A stretch of DNA of 64,000 nt, from assembly GCA_963978545.1 (NCBI GenBank), contig OZ021732.1:67036328-67100327 (forward strand), read 5' to 3'. Each line of letters starts with the position of its first letter. The stretch's first letter is position 1. Made by a program: the position numbers and the translations under genes. The notes under the pieces were generated by a model. It did no database searches. It worked only from the letters and a program-made list of their open reading frames with translations, and was not told where the DNA came from. The DNA comes from Linyphia triangularis (lineage: Eukaryota > Arthropoda > Arachnida > Araneae > Linyphiidae). Below, one piece after another: positions 63,042 through 64,000 of this stretch.

Positions 63042-64000
63042 TCTTTAATAATTGTATTAAAATATTATTGTCTAGTTCACTTATCGTCATGCATTTTGAA
63101 GATAGCTAAAAAACTAAAGCGTTGGTAATAATTGAAAACTAGTAAAGAAATTATATTTTACGATTGGGAATGTTATTCCAATGTAATTTTTGCTTTCTCA
63201 TCCATAATTTTTTTTTAAGAATTACAATTGTCTAAAAATTCGCTATCAATTTTTGTATTTATGTCGGTCTAGCGTGACACGTTAGCTCCAAAACTATAAA
63301 AATCTCGGTGTTGTCTGTTCTTCACGCTTCTGTATGTTAAAAAATACTGAATCGATTTTAATGAAACTGGGAAGTTGTACGTGGTTGGGGGTCAAATGAG
63401 TCCCAACTAAATTCAGGTAACTGGAATATCGAAAGTCGAGATTTTCTCTCTTTAAGGCAATGGAATGGTTACCATGATATTGTTGAAAGGCAACAATTGT
63501 TACAAAATGCTTGAGTTTCAGTTTGAATTATTTTCTGTACAGAATAATTTTATTTTCAATAAACTTAATTTGAAATGAATTTTTTAAGTTTAGCTTCTAC
63601 ACTAATGTAGGTATAAGCTTATGTAAAGGCTAAGTTCATCTATCTGTCTGAATGAATTTCGCATCTTAGCCAGAACTAGAAATCAATAACTATTTTTATA
63701 GCCATTTTGGCGATATTTTTATTATTTATTATTCCCAGAAAAAAATCTACTAAATTGGGGAGTTTTTGTTGTTGGTATTGTTAAAACATCCAAGGATATG
63801 AAAGTTCGGAGTGTCTCAAGACGTCCATTTTTTAATGAGGGAAGAACCTAAAATACTCGACCTATGAAAATTCTCCTTTTGACATGGAGATTTAAATGAG
63901 ATGATTTGTTTTTATGTACTGATTTTAAAGGATTAAGTTAATTGCTTTGGGGAAAGTGGTCGACATAAATATAAACATAAAACATCGACAGAAGTTATTT
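63042..64000. other. AT-rich spacer, possible repeat fragment
   Basis: The piece at about 63260-63440 (GTTAGCTCCAAAACTATAAA, ACTGAATCGATTTTAATGAA) reads like an interspersed repeat, but no ends were found. No gene is recognised up to the window edge. Confidence 0.35.

Overview
The window is eukaryotic nuclear DNA, roughly 70% A+T by eye and sparse in genes. Introns with GT-AG borders, poly(A) signals, a tRNA-derived SINE, many non-autonomous DNA transposons with intact target-site duplications, and two Helitrons with internal tandem arrays point to an arthropod. The repeat style and the ankyrin/F-box gene make an arachnid such as a spider my best guess; that is inference.

Three genes stand out. 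On the minus strand, eight exons between 5505 and 12800 join without a frame break into a 341-residue aspartylglucosaminidase (AGA), a lysosomal Ntn hydrolase. It has a signal peptide, the autocleavage site His-Asp|Thr, and one GC-AG intron. Head to head with it, about 670 bp away, is a single-exon plus-strand gene (13467-14957) for a 496-residue ankyrin-repeat protein with a C-terminal F-box-like motif. At 26235-26966 a single-exon gene encodes a 243-residue HEXIM-like protein. It keeps the WKPY block and the C-terminal coiled coil but lacks the basic RNA-binding stretch and has a diverged PYNT motif. No metabolic or operon-like link between these genes is visible.

The rest is mostly repeat-derived. 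1-5500 holds a decayed hAT C-terminal fragment, a foldback element and an exact 163-bp tandem duplication. 15.7-25 kb holds old interspersed repeats, a 5 x 21-bp minisatellite and an inverted pair of MITE-like elements. 29.4-30.8 kb is a hAT element inside another hAT element, each with its own 8-bp duplication. 32.3-34.3 kb is dominated by (AT)n tracts. 36.3-37.0 kb is a broken minus-strand gene of a multicopy transposon-like family. 37.8-40.8 kb carries three copies of one interspersed family, with further copies near 54.5 and 58.4 kb. A 678-bp hAT element lies at 42.9 kb, a pogo-type MITE at 46.3 kb, a foldback hairpin at 47.8 kb, a Helitron at 50.07-51.44 kb, a 3.1-kb hAT element at 52.4-55.5 kb with a remnant of its transposase first exon, a piggyBac-type MITE at 56.2 kb, and a second Helitron at 61.1-63.0 kb built around about eleven copies of a ~148-bp unit.

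No prokaryote-style system or CRISPR array is present. The most unusual items are the HEXIM-like gene without its RNA-binding motif, the GC-AG intron in AGA, the ankyrin/F-box gene sharing its upstream region with AGA, and the well-preserved hAT and Helitron structures. All calls come from reading the sequence; family resemblances are from memory and unsearched.
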